Source: G963701675 sp963701675 | Lineage (GTDB): Bacteria; Planctomycetota; Planctomycetia; Gemmatales; Gemmataceae | Reading direction: 5' to 3' | Assembly (NCBI GenBank): GCA_963701675.1 | Contig: OY969623.1 | Coordinates: forward strand, 7,378,001-7,442,000 | Length of the DNA: 64,000 bases | Translations under genes and position numbers: made by a program | Shown here: positions 1 to 9,189 of the stretch, one piece after another | Position numbering within the stretch: position 1 is the stretch's first letter | Layout: every line of letters begins with the position of its first letter | Notes under the pieces: model-generated | Told to the model about the DNA's origin: nothing | Databases searched by the model: none | The model's input: only the letters and a program-made list of their open reading frames with translations

Positions 1-296
1 GGCGACGGGTCGCTCCAGCCGGAAGCAATCGGAGCGGCGGAGGAGGTAACAAATCCGTCGAAGCCTCTGATGAAGCGAGTTACCTAGGTGACTCAGCAAG
101 CAGGCAGGCCGAAACGCGAAGTGAACACCGAGCAGGCCTCGAAATACCGAAGATGCAAGAGCCGACCTGGCAGTTTTTCAGGGAAGGCCGCCGTCGTCTG
201 GGGAAGAAGCGACAAACGCACCCAGCGATCTTGCCGGGGTAGTGGTGTCGGCATGTCTGTATTTGGGAATCGACCGTAACACGGGAAGCCCTTGCG

Positions 297-1790
297 GTGA
301 GAGCGCGTGACTCTCAACCGGACGCTCGCGAGAGACAGGCCGGGCCGTCAAGGGTGGCGGAGAGGCCCGTACGAGCTATGAAGCCGGGTAATGCCGGTGG
401 AGCAAAGGGGCCTCAGTTCAAGGACAACGTCCGAAGTGGCGACAGCCAGGAGATTGGCGTGAGCCTAACACCTCCACCAACGGTTGAGAAGCTACAGAAG
501 GCGTTACACGCGAAAGCGAAGGGATGTCCCCAGTATCAGTTCTATGCCCTTTACGACAAGATTTACCGAGCGGATGTGCTGGAACACGCCTACCGCATCA
601 GCCGAGCCAATGGCGGTGCGCCGGGAGTGGATGGCCAAACGTTCGAGGACATCGAGGCGTATGGACAAGAACGATGGCTGCGGGAACTGGCGGAGGAATT
701 TCGAACCTACCGGTATCGGCCGGAGGCCGTGCGACGGGTGCACATCCCCAAGCCCGGTCAACCCGGCCGGAGCCGTCCGCTAGGCATTCCAACGGTGAAA
801 ACTCGGGTGCTCATGACGGCGGCAACGCTCGTTCTCGAACCTATCTTCGAGGCGGACTTGCAGCCGGAACAGTATGCGTACCGGCGGGATCGTGGCGCGT
901 TGGACGCGGTAGGCCACGTCTACCGGCTACTCAAGGCACGACATTGGGAGGTTATTGACGCCGATTTGTCCGGGTACTTCGACGGAATTCCGCATGCGGC
1001 GCTTTTGAAATCGGTGGCGCGGCGCATCAGCGATCGGCACGTGTTACGGCTGATCAAACGATGGCTCCAAGCTCCGGTGGAAGAAACCGACGACCGCGGA
1101 TGCCGACAACGAACGACCCGCAATAAGGACGAAGGTCGTGGCTGTCCGCAAGGGGCTCCGATCTCACCTTTGTTGAGTAATCTCTACATGCGTCGATTCG
1201 TCTTGGGTTGGAAGCTCATGGGACACGAGCAGCGACTTCGGGCCAAGATCGTCAACTACGCGGATGATCTCGTAATCTGCTGTCAAGGCACTGCGACGCA
1301 GGCGCTGGCAGCAATGCACGAGATGATGCGCCGCTTGCAGTTGACCGTCAATGACCAGAAGACGCACATCTGCCGCTTGCCTGAGGGAACGTTCGATTTT
1401 CTGGGGTACACGTTCGGGCGTTGCTATTCGATGCAGACGGGCTTTCGCTTCATCGGCCAACGTCCGTCGAATCAAGCGATTCGTTCCTTGTGCGAACGGA
1501 TGCGCATCGAGACCCGCGCCGCGACGTGGACCAAGGATGTATCGGTCATCGTTACGCGGCTGAACCAAATGCTCCGGGGCTGGGCCAATTATTTTTGCCT
1601 GGGACCCGTGAGCAACGCGTATCGGCACGTGACGAATCATGCCCGACAACGCCTTCGTCTATGGTTATGCCGAAAACACGAGCGACCCGGCATGGGATAT
1701 ACACGCTATCCCGACCCCTACTTGCATGCCGAGTTGGGATTGATCTCCCTACGCCTCGTGGATCGGAACGTCCCGTGGGCCCAAGCGTGA
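297..1790 (+). CDS. ltrA: Group II intron-encoded reverse transcriptase/maturase
   Basis: The multifunctional intron protein: reverse transcriptase plus maturase that helps the intron RNA splice and insert into DNA. The frame is 497 aa from GTG. The conserved core starts near residue 62 (TVEKLQKALHAKAK), so an internal start such as ATG 378 is possible. Visible RT blocks are GAPGVDG, RPLGIPTVKTRVL, GCPQGAPISPLLSN and the catalytic YADD near residue 322. The maturase (X) domain contains RGWANYFCLG. No HNH endonuclease follows; the protein stops soon after domain X, so this is an endonuclease-minus type. The frame is uninterrupted and both catalytic aspartates are present, so the protein looks functional. 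The structural class was not resolved. Confidence 0.93.
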   Translation: MRARDSQPDARERQAGPSRVAERPVRAMKPGNAGGAKGPQFKDNVRSGDSQEIGVSLTPPPTVEKLQKALHAKAKGCPQYQFYALYDKIYRADVLEHAYRISRANGGAPGVDGQTFEDIEAYGQERWLRELAEEFRTYRYRPEAVRRVHIPKPGQPGRSRPLGIPTVKTRVLMTAATLVLEPIFEADLQPEQYAYRRDRGALDAVGHVYRLLKARHWEVIDADLSGYFDGIPHAALLKSVARRISDRHVLRLIKRWLQAPVEETDDRGCRQRTTRNKDEGRGCPQGAPISPLLSNLYMRRFVLGWKLMGHEQRLRAKIVNYADDLVICCQGTATQALAAMHEMMRRLQLTVNDQKTHICRLPEGTFDFLGYTFGRCYSMQTGFRFIGQRPSNQAIRSLCERMRIETRAATWTKDVSVIVTRLNQMLRGWANYFCLGPVSNAYRHVTNHARQRLRLWLCRKHERPGMGYTRYPDPYLHAELGLISLRLVDRNVPWAQA

Positions 1791-1802
1791 TTCCTTGTCC
1801 GA

Positions 1803-1835
1803 GAGCCGGATGCGGGAAATCTGCCTGTCCGGTTC
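1803..1835 (+). ncRNA. Group II intron domain V hairpin
   Basis: The 33-nt element begins GAGCCGGA and ends TCCGGTTC. These arms pair fully, including one G-U, and leave an upper stem capped by a GAAA-type loop with a 3' bulge. It carries the AGC catalytic triad at its 5' side. It lies 13 bp after the maturase stop, where domain V is expected. Structure was judged by eye. Confidence 0.85.
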
Positions 1836-2090
1836 GACGAGCGGGAAGTGGAGACGGAGTATGGCAAGCGGTTCCTGAGCCACAAACGGGGAAACCCTGA
1901 CACGGAAGCAAGCCGAAGCCTAACCCACCGCGCCACTTCTCGACTCTACCGGCCGATGCGCAAGCAGGGATCATGATTGAGTTTGCAATCTGCGGCTCTG
2001 GTCGATTTCCAACGGCCGGACGATTGACAAATGCCGTACAAGACCTGATGCTGGGACATCTCCAGCGCGTCCGGTTGTCAGTCGTCACTG

Positions 2091-2653
2091 ATGAACTTCA
2101 TCATCAAGCCTTGGCACATCCTCGTTGCGACCTTGGCGGGGTGGGTCAATCATCGACAGCAAGACGTGATTGATTTCCTTCGCACCGAGAATCAAATCCT
2201 AAAAGAGAAGCTTGGCAAACGCCGCATCCTGCTTAGCGACGACCAACGCCGACGCCTCGCTCTCAAAGGCAAAGTCTTGGGCCGCAAGCTATTGGCCGAA
2301 ATCAGTACCATCTTTACTCCGGACACCATCTTGCGCTGGCATCAAACGCTCATCGCCCAAAAATGGAACTTCAGCGACCGGAGAACACAAATGGGCCGTC
2401 CGCCGACATCGAAAGAAACCCAAGGACTGGTCGTGCGCATGGTGCGCGAGAATCCGAGTTGGGGATACGATCGACTTCAAGGTGCGCTGGCCAACTTGGG
2501 ACATGACATCTCGGATACCACCGTCGGCAACATCCTGCGCGCCCACGGCATTGAACCGGCACCGAAACGACGTTTGACTTCTAACTGGAAGACGTTCTTG
2601 AAGGCCCACTGGGACGTGCTGGCCGCCATCGACTTCACGACCATCGAGGTCAA
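2091..2653 (+). pseudogene. Truncated transposase (rve-type integrase, N-terminal part)
   Basis: The first ~188 residues of a DDE/rve transposase of the IS3/IS481-like 'integrase core' kind. An N-terminal segment and coiled region (VIDFLRTENQILKEKLG) are followed by HTH sequence with MGRPPTSKE and a second HTH (NPSWGYDRLQGALANLGHDIS). The start of the catalytic core follows: HWDVLAAIDFTTIEV, where AIDF holds the first catalytic Asp. After about 2651 the frame reads antisense through a HEAT-repeat gene, so the second Asp and the Glu are absent. It cannot be an active transposase. No terminal inverted repeats were found. Confidence 0.8.
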
Positions 2654-2655
2654 CG

Positions 2656-3004
2656 GCAGCTCGCCCTTCCCGCCAAGTTTTCCTAAGGCGTTTGCGGCTG
2701 TTTCACGAACAGCGTCAGGATTTTCCTCACGTAGTAGCTGGATGAGTTGGGGAACGGCAGACTTGGAACGTTGTCCCATATTGCCAAGGATTGTCGCTAC
2801 TTCCCTGTGAATTAACGGCCGCGCTATGTCAGAGAGCAGTTGCCGTTGGAGCGACAAGACGAGCGGCCGCAATAGTGCGGTCGGAGCAGTGGTCCACTCC
2901 TGCTGTTCGACATGGTGTAAGGCACGAATCGCTCTTCGTCGGGAGGGGTCATCGCCCTTGTTTAGTGCATCGATGTTATTCTGCAGTTGGTCTACGTCGA
3001 GCAT
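2656..3004 (-). pseudogene. HEAT-repeat protein, 3' end lost
   Basis: About 115 residues of an alpha-helical scaffold protein. The start MLDVDQLQNNIDALNK is followed by helical repeats with the HEAT pattern, for example VPQLIQLLREE and AVRETAANALGKLG. HEAT arrays usually mediate protein-protein contacts; the partner is unknown. Past 2656 the frame continues antisense into the transposase fragment, giving a nonsense C-terminus, so the gene is cut at this junction. HEAT repeats recur in the phosphoesterase protein at 5027-7136. Confidence 0.7.
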
Positions 3005-3182
3005 TTTTCTGCACCTAATGTTGGGACGGGCGAGCCTTCAAAACGATCGCTTCATTTGCGCTCCAGCCGCTCCATGAACGCAGCTTCAACGCTTACGATC
3101 CGACGGAGTGTTGGCGCGGCGGACGCATTCGCGCAATTGGCTGCGCGACCGCGGGCGCGGCGATAACCGATGGCGTGCTCGG

Positions 3183-3377
3183 TCAAGCACTGATCAACCC
3201 CTGCTCCCGCTCATGCACCAGAATGTAGGTGATCGCAGAAGCACGTGGCGGTTTGGGCTTGCCACTCACCTCGTGATAGCGAGACGTCAGATGCCGGAGT
3301 TCTTGTTGGCCAGCAGGCGACGCGAGCAGGACTCGCAGTTCGTTCTCTCTTGTGCGGAGCGTTTTCTTCGTTGCCAT
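3183..3377 (-). CDS. Small conserved hypothetical protein (64 aa)
   Basis: A short soluble protein beginning MATKKTLRTRENELRVLL. The body is basic and helical, with ASPAGQQELRHLTSRYHE followed by SAITYILVHEREQGLI. I recognise the general pattern as one common in planctomycete genomes but know no function. There is no signal peptide, membrane segment or metal motif. It lies 53 bp before another small minus-strand gene and may be cotranscribed with it. The pattern of conserved-looking helices argues that it is a real gene. Confidence 0.7.
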   Translation of the reverse strand: MATKKTLRTRENELRVLLASPAGQQELRHLTSRYHEVSGKPKPPRASAITYILVHEREQGLISA

Positions 3378-3430
3378 CCTTGTTCCTTCATCGGAGCAGG
3401 GCTGGTCCGACGACTCGATAGCGAAATTGG

Positions 3431-3724
3431 TTAGTATTCTCTGGTGATCTCTGGACTGGAAGCGACGAGTTTCCCATCGGTGTCAGCGACCACGAAGTAG
3501 CTGTGTGCGACCTTCGAAGAAGAAGCATCCACGCCGACGAAGATGTTCACGCGGTAATGATCCGTCCATAGTCGGCGGACTTGCACCCGGTGCAGATCCT
3601 CGGGTCGGCCCAGGGCGTGCATTACGGCTGTGCTGATTGCCAGGTTCATCTGGGGAAACTCGACTTCCCCCTGATCTGTGTTCTTCTCATCTTGCAGTTT
3701 CAGTGACATTGTTTTCCCAGACAT
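3431..3724 (-). CDS. Small hypothetical protein (97 aa)
   Basis: Unrecognised protein starting MSGKTMSLKLQDEKN; an internal Met at residue 6 could be the true start. The sequence reads as a compact alpha/beta fold: NLAISTAVMHALGRPEDLHRVQVRRLW, then a strand-rich YRVNIFVGVDASSSKVAHSYFVV and DGKLVASSPEI. There is no signal peptide or catalytic motif. It lies between the 64-aa protein and the histidine-kinase-like gene, all on the minus strand, so the three may form one transcript. Confidence 0.6.
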   Translation of the reverse strand: MSGKTMSLKLQDEKNTDQGEVEFPQMNLAISTAVMHALGRPEDLHRVQVRRLWTDHYRVNIFVGVDASSSKVAHSYFVVADTDGKLVASSPEITREY

Positions 3725-3779
3725 GTTGAAAGAGAACGTCGGAGTGTTCCCCTGGAAACTCGCACCGTGCCGTCAGCCT

Positions 3780-4595
3780 TCAGACAAGAAAATCATTCAC
3801 GTCATAGCTCGGCAGAACTGCAACGATGGTGGTTCCCTGTCCCTCACCGGAGTCCGCCTTTAACGTCCCGCCACTCCGCTCGACGAGCAGCTTCACGACG
3901 GCGAGGCCGACACCCAAGCCGGCGGCCCGAGCTGGGGCGGCGCGGTAGAACAGCTCGAACATGTGCTCGTTCTCACCTGCCGGCAAGCCCACACCATTGT
4001 CCGAAAGACGGAACTGGTACCCTTCCGGTACGATGCCAACTTCCAGTTTTACCCACGCGTCGACCTTCGTTGGATCGCGATACTTGAGAGAGTTCGAAAT
4101 GAGGTTGTCCAGAATGTGGCGCAGACGAGCCGGGAACCATTCTACGTGCTCACATTCCAGCTCCAACCGTAGGAAAACATCTGCCGCGCCCAGCAGCCGT
4201 TGCTGCCATCGGAACACTTGTTCCACCAACGGGCGCACCGCGATAGCAATCACCTGATCGTGCGAGGGATGGTAGCCGGGGGGTTCTTGCGCGTCGTGCA
4301 ACACCGACGCCAACTGCTTGGTAGTTTGGTCGATCTCGGCCAGTGGTGGAAGCGAGTTACCTGCCCGTGCCGCGTTTGCGCATAGCAATTGGATCCGCTT
4401 TAGGGTTACACGTGCCTCATGTTGGACGACCTGTACCTGCTTCCGGAGACGATCTACTTCCAGTTCCAGGTCGGTCAGGTACGCCAACAGAAGGTTATTA
4501 TTGGGTGTGTTCAGGGTCAATTCTTTCACTGCAGACTGCGTTGGGATCATTTTTTCCACAAGGATGCCTTCAACCCACAGTCGACGCGTAACCAA
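3780..4595 (-). CDS. Histidine-kinase-like protein (HATPase_c), soluble
   Basis: A 271-aa sensor-kinase-type ATPase without membrane segments. Residues ~40-70 form a coiled coil around QHEARVTLKRIQLLC, which sits where the dimerisation/phosphoacceptor helix should be but only loosely resembles an H box. The ATP-binding domain is clear: N box HILDNLISNSLKYRD, G1 box DNGVGLP, F-like segment MFELFYRA, G2 box GLGVGLAV and a terminal GQGTTIVAVLP. An ATG at codon 16 (MIPTQSAVK) could be the true start. No response regulator lies beside it, so the partner is unknown. It is more likely a cytoplasmic kinase or phosphatase-type ATPase than an orthodox membrane sensor. Confidence 0.8.
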   Translation of the reverse strand: MVTRRLWVEGILVEKMIPTQSAVKELTLNTPNNNLLLAYLTDLELEVDRLRKQVQVVQHEARVTLKRIQLLCANAARAGNSLPPLAEIDQTTKQLASVLHDAQEPPGYHPSHDQVIAIAVRPLVEQVFRWQQRLLGAADVFLRLELECEHVEWFPARLRHILDNLISNSLKYRDPTKVDAWVKLEVGIVPEGYQFRLSDNGVGLPAGENEHMFELFYRAAPARAAGLGVGLAVVKLLVERSGGTLKADSGEGQGTTIVAVLPSYDVNDFLV

Positions 4596-5026
4596 AGGCT
4601 ATCGCTCCGTCCGAACAACCCAGCGTCAATCTCAATAAAATCCAAAGCGGAGGACGTGGCATCACGTCTCCACCCTGGGTCTCAGTAAGTGCAAGCTGTT
4701 AAGGGGAAAACAGGCCATGGTGCGCGGACTCAGCAGACGCCGGGCACTGCTTCAAATTGGATGGTCAGATAGGTTAAATGACGAATCCCACGGTGGGAAG
4801 GTCACGTAAGAAAGGTGGCCATCCGGCCAAAGCACTGCTTTCATTGTATCATGAGAGCCGGCGGAAACAAGCTATCTAGCGGATTGGTAGTGGTGCTCCC
4901 ATCGATGGATCCGGAACAAATTGCCGCTCCCGACGCTTTCCGATCTGCGTCGTCGGGGCGAGGGTCTGCGACCGCATCATTAACTGGCTCCGAAATGTCG
5001 AGAACCTCGATGCGAGGGGAACTGCC
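4596..5026. other. Intergenic region between divergent genes
   Basis: Upstream space shared by the minus-strand histidine-kinase gene and the plus-strand phosphoesterase gene, so promoters for both should lie here. I see no convincing small gene, repeat or strong terminator. The plus frame opening at 4815 runs through this region into the phosphoesterase, but its first ~100 residues look non-coding and the true N-terminus is in another frame. Confidence 0.5.
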
Positions 5027-7136
5027 GTGCCGAACAAGCCCTTTCGCTGGCTGCATCTCACAGATCTTCACTTTGGTTTGGCAGGACAGAAGACCTTCTG
5101 GCAGAACATCCGTGACGCCTTCTTCTCCGACCTCCAATTCAATTGCAGAAAAAACCGGACCTTGGGACGCCGTTTTTTTCACGGGTGATTTCACGCAGCG
5201 GGGAACAAGAGAAGAATTCCAAGCGATGGAAGAACAGGTACTTGGACCGCTCTGGGATGTGCTTCGACGCCTCGGATCGAATCCTGTCCTACTCGCCGTC
5301 CCTGGCAACCACGATCTTGCTCGCTCAGACGAAGAAGATCCGTCGGTTCGACAAATGACGATTGGGGACAGATTTCAGGAGATAGCGACTCGCTTTTGGC
5401 AAAACGACACCAATCCGTACCGGTTGGTTGTTGCCAAGGCCTTTGAGCATTATGCGTCGTGGTGGTCGCAAAACCCATACAGCGAACGGCTCGAATTTCA
5501 ACAGGGTATTCTTTCTGGAGACTATTCGACAACCTTAATGACGCCCGAAGGTCTGCGCATTGGGATCGTGGGCCTCAACACAACATTTCTGCAACTTGTC
5601 CCCGGAAGTTTCGAAGCTCGCCTCGCCTGTGACGCGTCGCAACTCCATGCTGTGTGCGGTGGCGACCCGCCCGGATGGTGCGCTGACAGAGACGCTTGCA
5701 TTTTGCTCACCCATCAGCCTCCGAACTGGTTCTTCCCGCACATCCACCAAAGAGTGTATCCAGAAATCAATCCGGCGGGCCGGTTCCTCCTCCACCTTTT
5801 CGGTCATATGCACGAAAACGTTATCCGAACGACCACCGTTGGGGGTGGTAGGGCGCTTCGGCAGTGGCAGGGCTGCTCCCTATTCGGGCTCGAATTCTTC
5901 AACGATACTCAGGATCGTCGACACGGATACAGCGCAGGCATGCTCGAGGTTTCGCGCAGGCGAGGTTCTCTTCGCCACTGGCCCCGGAAAGCCGTGTTCG
6001 ATCGGTCGTCTGGTTGGCGGTTCGCTCGAGATTCGGAGAGCTGTTCCTTGCAGGAAGCCGATGGAGGTACTAATCCTGAGGTCTTCGAGCTTCGCGAAAC
6101 CGGAACTAAAAGCTCGGACCACGTCGAGATGCGTATACAGAGGCACATCCAGGCAATGGATGTGCCTGACGCCGACGATCGGAGAAGGGCCGTTCGGGTC
6201 CTAGGTGAACTTGGTCGCCCCGCGAAGCGCGCACTCCGACGCCTCATGCGCGCATTCGAAGATCCGGACGAAGGGGTGCGCGGCGCGGCGGGTGAAGCGG
6301 TTCTCAAGATGGGAGAACTTGCGATTCCCCATCTGCTTGAGGCGTTGAAGAACCCTGAAGCAGCTGTTCGAGGACGCTCGGCAAGTCTTCTGAGGGAATT
6401 CGCCCCCGACTATAAGGAGGCGATCCCATTACTCATTCATCTCCTTGACGACCCACATGCGGGGGTCAGAAGGACGGCCGCGGCGTCGCTAGAGAAATAC
6501 GGATCGCTTGCGAACAGCGCCGCACCTTCGTTGTGTCGCCTGCTCGGCGATTCGGACCGTGACACGCGACGCCAAGCCGCGCAAACGCTTGGGAAGATCA
6601 AAGCGGTTCCCGATGAAGCAGTGACGGCGCTCGCCGCCGCACTGCCTAGCGAACTGGATGAAGAGACGCGACGAAGCATCGTGTACGCGCTGGGTGATAT
6701 CGGATCTCCGCTTGCCCTCGACGCTCTCGCTCTCGCCGTCAATGATCAGCAGCGGCATGTGGCTGCCCTCGCTGCCGAAGCAATCGGCAAAATCGGAGTT
6801 GCAAATGACGCGGCCGTCTCTTCGTTGATTGTCGCGCTTGAGGAGTTCGACTACTGGTTGCTTCAGTCTAATGCCACGAGGACCCTCGCGATCCTCAAGT
6901 CATCCCGGCCCGACGTGATTACTGCCCTCCGAAGGCTCGCAAGCAACGTGCACCACTCCGCTTCATTTCTCGCGGCGTGGGCGTTGGGTGAAATTGGTCC
7001 AGCAGCAGCGGAGGCCATCCCCGAATTGCGTAAGCTAGCAAACGAAAGCCCAGAGCCCACGATCCGCGCAACCGCCACCGCGGCACTCGAAAGGATCAAT
7101 CAAAGGGGCGACAAGAATGTCGTGGGACCGTCCTAG
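5027..7136 (+). pseudogene. Metallophosphoesterase with C-terminal HEAT repeats, frameshifted
   Basis: A calcineurin-like phosphoesterase fused to a HEAT solenoid. The true N-terminus starts at GTG 5027, behind GAGGGGA, and reads VPNKPFRWLHLTDLHFG with the D-x-H metal motif. At 5149-5154 an A6 run moves the reading frame. The second frame continues WDAVFFTGDFTQRG (GD motif), VPGNHDLA (GNHD), LLTHQPPNW and HLFGHMHENV (GH-x-H). So all five metal-binding blocks are present but split over two frames. From about 6130 to the stop there are repeated HEAT units such as VRGAAGEAVLKMGELAIPHLLEAL. Rejoined, it is about 700 aa. The substrate is unknown; such fusions are often regulatory. The shift may be a sequencing error, real decay or slippage. 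Confidence 0.8.
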
Positions 7137-7295
7137 GTAGATCGCCTCGGTCCCATCGACCGAACGTGGTTTATTATCGCTGTTAAGGGACCCTTTCTCG
7201 TGGAAGTGGCTTCATTATCGGGAGCAGAAACCCAACTAGCCGCATACGGAAGAAAGCATGAGCATCTGTGCCCGGTCGAAACGGACCGCCACGGT

Positions 7296-8197
7296 TTACT
7301 CCGCGGCAAGAAACCGCGCCGCGACCACCGTAATGTTGTCCTTACCTCCACGATCATTCGCGGCTGCAATCAGCCGTTCGCAGGCACATTGCAGATCCGG
7401 CTGGTCTTGAAGAATTGCGGCGATCTGTTCCTCGGGAACCATTTCGGTCAGTCCGTCGGAGCAGAGCAACATCAGATCGCCCGATCCCAATCGAACCTTG
7501 TGTGTTTCGACGGTGATGCCAAGTTCTCGGCCGCCGACCACGTTGGTTATGACATGCCGAAAATGGTGTTTTGCGGCCTGTGCCGGCGACAGCGTTCCCT
7601 GTCGAACCATCTCACCGACCAAGGTGTGGTCCTGCGTCAGCCGGAACAGCTTACCATTGCAATAGAGATAACACCGGCTGTCTCCGACATGTGCGACGTA
7701 TAAGTCGGAATTTAGGGCATACGCCAACGTCAACGTTGTCCCATCCCGTATCGGTCGGGTCGCGCTTCGCTCTCTTCGTAGACTCGAATGTCGGCGTGTC
7801 GAAGGGCCGCTTGGAAGTCGGTCAAGATGTTGGGCTCTGTGGGCCCCTGAAGATGAAAAAACCATTTGAGGGTGTTGAGCGCGAAGTCCTCAATCGCTTC
7901 TATTGCCACAGCGCTTGCACGTTCGCCGGCGCGGTGCCCGCCCATGCCATCTGCCACGAGAAACAAGTAACCGCGCTCATCGCTATGTTGCGTCGGCGAC
8001 TGCGGTACGCTCGATTGACGGATCAACATGGCTTTACGCAGTTCTGCGATCAAGAATTGGTCTTCGTTCGCATCTCGGACTCGTCCTTGGTCGGTGAGGC
8101 CGAAACTAGCCACGCGCATCGGCCGACTTTCAAGGGAACGAGAATGCGAATCATCCTCGTTAAGTCGGATCTCCGGATCAGTCGGTGGCTCGGCCAT
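7296..8197 (-). pseudogene. PP2C-family Ser/Thr protein phosphatase, frameshifted
   Basis: A metal-dependent phosphatase that should reverse Ser/Thr kinase signalling, fitting a genome rich in such kinases. The first frame (start 8197) has GRVRDANEDQFL (motif 1, R-x-x-NED) and FLVADGMGGHRAGERAS (motif 2, DGMGGH). The second frame has GTTLTLAYAL, LYVAHVGDSRCYL, LTQDHTL, MLLCSDGLTEMV and GGKDNITVV, which are the remaining conserved blocks. The junction near 7739-7743 needs one extra base in an ATGGGAC context to read MGTTL. Apart from that missing base every PP2C motif is intact, so a sequencing indel is as likely as true inactivation. Length rejoined is about 300 aa. Confidence 0.85.
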
Positions 8198-8524
8198 GCT
8201 CCCGCCGCCTTCGTGGGTGTCCCAGAATCAATGTCGTCGCTTCTTGTATTGTGGCAAGCCTTGTGGTCGGCGATGACTATCCGCGCTCATTGTAGGCGAG
8301 TTTCGAACATCGAGTGTGCCGCCATGGCTTTATTTGACCGCGCCGACCTCCGTTCGGGACGGGCACTCGGCCGAGGATGAGGAGTAGTCCCAGTGCCGGA
8401 ACAGGTATTCGTCACTTCGCAGGCTGATCCGAACAATTGAGTGGGGAGGTGATGGCTGCAACCCGGCACGGTCGTTGTTTTCCGCGTAATCCACTTGCCG
8501 ACGGATTTCGTGAAAGAGGCGAGG
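8198..8524. other. Intergenic region, no gene seen
   Basis: About 330 bp between the histone-H1-like gene and the phosphatase gene, both on the minus strand. It should contain the end of the phosphatase promoter region. I found no small gene, clear terminator or repeat. A plus-strand frame overlaps it but is the shadow of the phosphatase. Confidence 0.4.
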
Positions 8525-8902
8525 TCACCTCTTCCGCCTCGTCGGTCGTTTCTTGGTTGGTTTCGATGTGGTTTTCTTGACGGAGGACTTTTGCGTCCGC
8601 GGTCGTTTCTTGGTTGTTGTCGTTTTCTTGACAGACTCCATCGCTTTCTTCGCCACGGAATTCGCCTTTTTCGCGGTGCCTTTCGACTTCGCGACCGCCT
8701 TCTTCGTGGTTCGAGAGGTAGAACTTCGCTTAATTGATCCCTTTCCTACCTTCTTGCCCGCAACACCGCCAACCATTGCCCCTACTGCAGCCCCAAGTGG
8801 GCCGAGCAACGAACCGACAGCAGCGCCCGCTGAAACCCCGCTCACCGTCGCCAAGTCTGGATTCGTTTCATCCGTTTCGTTTGCTGTTTTCGTTTCTGCC
8901 AT
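8525..8902 (-). CDS. Glycine-zipper plus histone-H1-like Lys-rich protein
   Basis: A 125-aa two-part protein. I chose ATG 8902 because AAGGAG lies just upstream; the longer frame adds 25 unlikely residues. After MAETKTANETDETN comes a glycine-zipper segment (VSGVSAGAAVGSLLGPLG, then AMVGGVAGKKVGKG), a pattern seen in small membrane-inserting or oligomerising proteins. The remaining ~70 residues are a Lys/Thr/Ser/Arg tail of the AKKA/VKKTT type, ending KKRPTRRKR, like bacterial histone H1 homologues that bind DNA without sequence preference. Joining a hydrophobic zipper to a DNA-binding-type tail is unusual. A role linking nucleoid DNA to membrane is only an inference. Confidence 0.8.
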   Translation of the reverse strand: MAETKTANETDETNPDLATVSGVSAGAAVGSLLGPLGAAVGAMVGGVAGKKVGKGSIKRSSTSRTTKKAVAKSKGTAKKANSVAKKAMESVKKTTTTKKRPRTQKSSVKKTTSKPTKKRPTRRKR

Positions 8903-9189
8903 GATGCGCTCCTTGTCTTTGCATGAAAACCGAGCAAGATGCACCCGCTCGGACGAGATTCGCTCTACCAAAGTCATATCGGATCGAGGGGGCGTGCGTT
9001 AGAGGGGCAACACACGAAAGTGAATGCCGTGTGAAGTTCGACGTTTTCCGAACCTCGCAATTGACGCGGGTGCGTTCCCGTCATCCGGTAAAAAGGATCG
9101 CCGTGATGCAGGATCGCTACCGGCTCATTGTCGGTAACGAAGCGGTACTTCGGGTCGTCAAGCGCCGGTCGCGCTGGCGGTAGGCTCGC

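Larger units (their letters stand above)
1..1900 (+). mobile_element. Group II intron (5' end not identified; 3' end approximate)
   Basis: A self-splicing retroelement: a structured RNA surrounding a maturase/reverse transcriptase gene (297-1790). A recognisable domain V follows the ORF at 1803-1835. The first 300 bases are GC-rich, lack a convincing protein and are consistent with ribozyme domains I-III. I could not find a clear GUGYG 5' boundary, so the intron probably starts before the window. The 3' end is set only approximately, after the domain VI-like sequence that follows domain V. The host gene, if any, cannot be read. A truncated transposase lies about 190 bp downstream. Confidence 0.8.

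Noticed and set aside
4815..5140. N-terminal ~100 residues of the long frame leading into the phosphoesterase
   Set aside because: The sequence is not protein-like, and the conserved WLHLTDLHFG motif lies in a different frame that starts at GTG 5027.
7571..8380. 269-aa plus-strand frame opposite the PP2C phosphatase
   Set aside because: It is antisense to all conserved PP2C motifs and has no protein-like pattern of its own.
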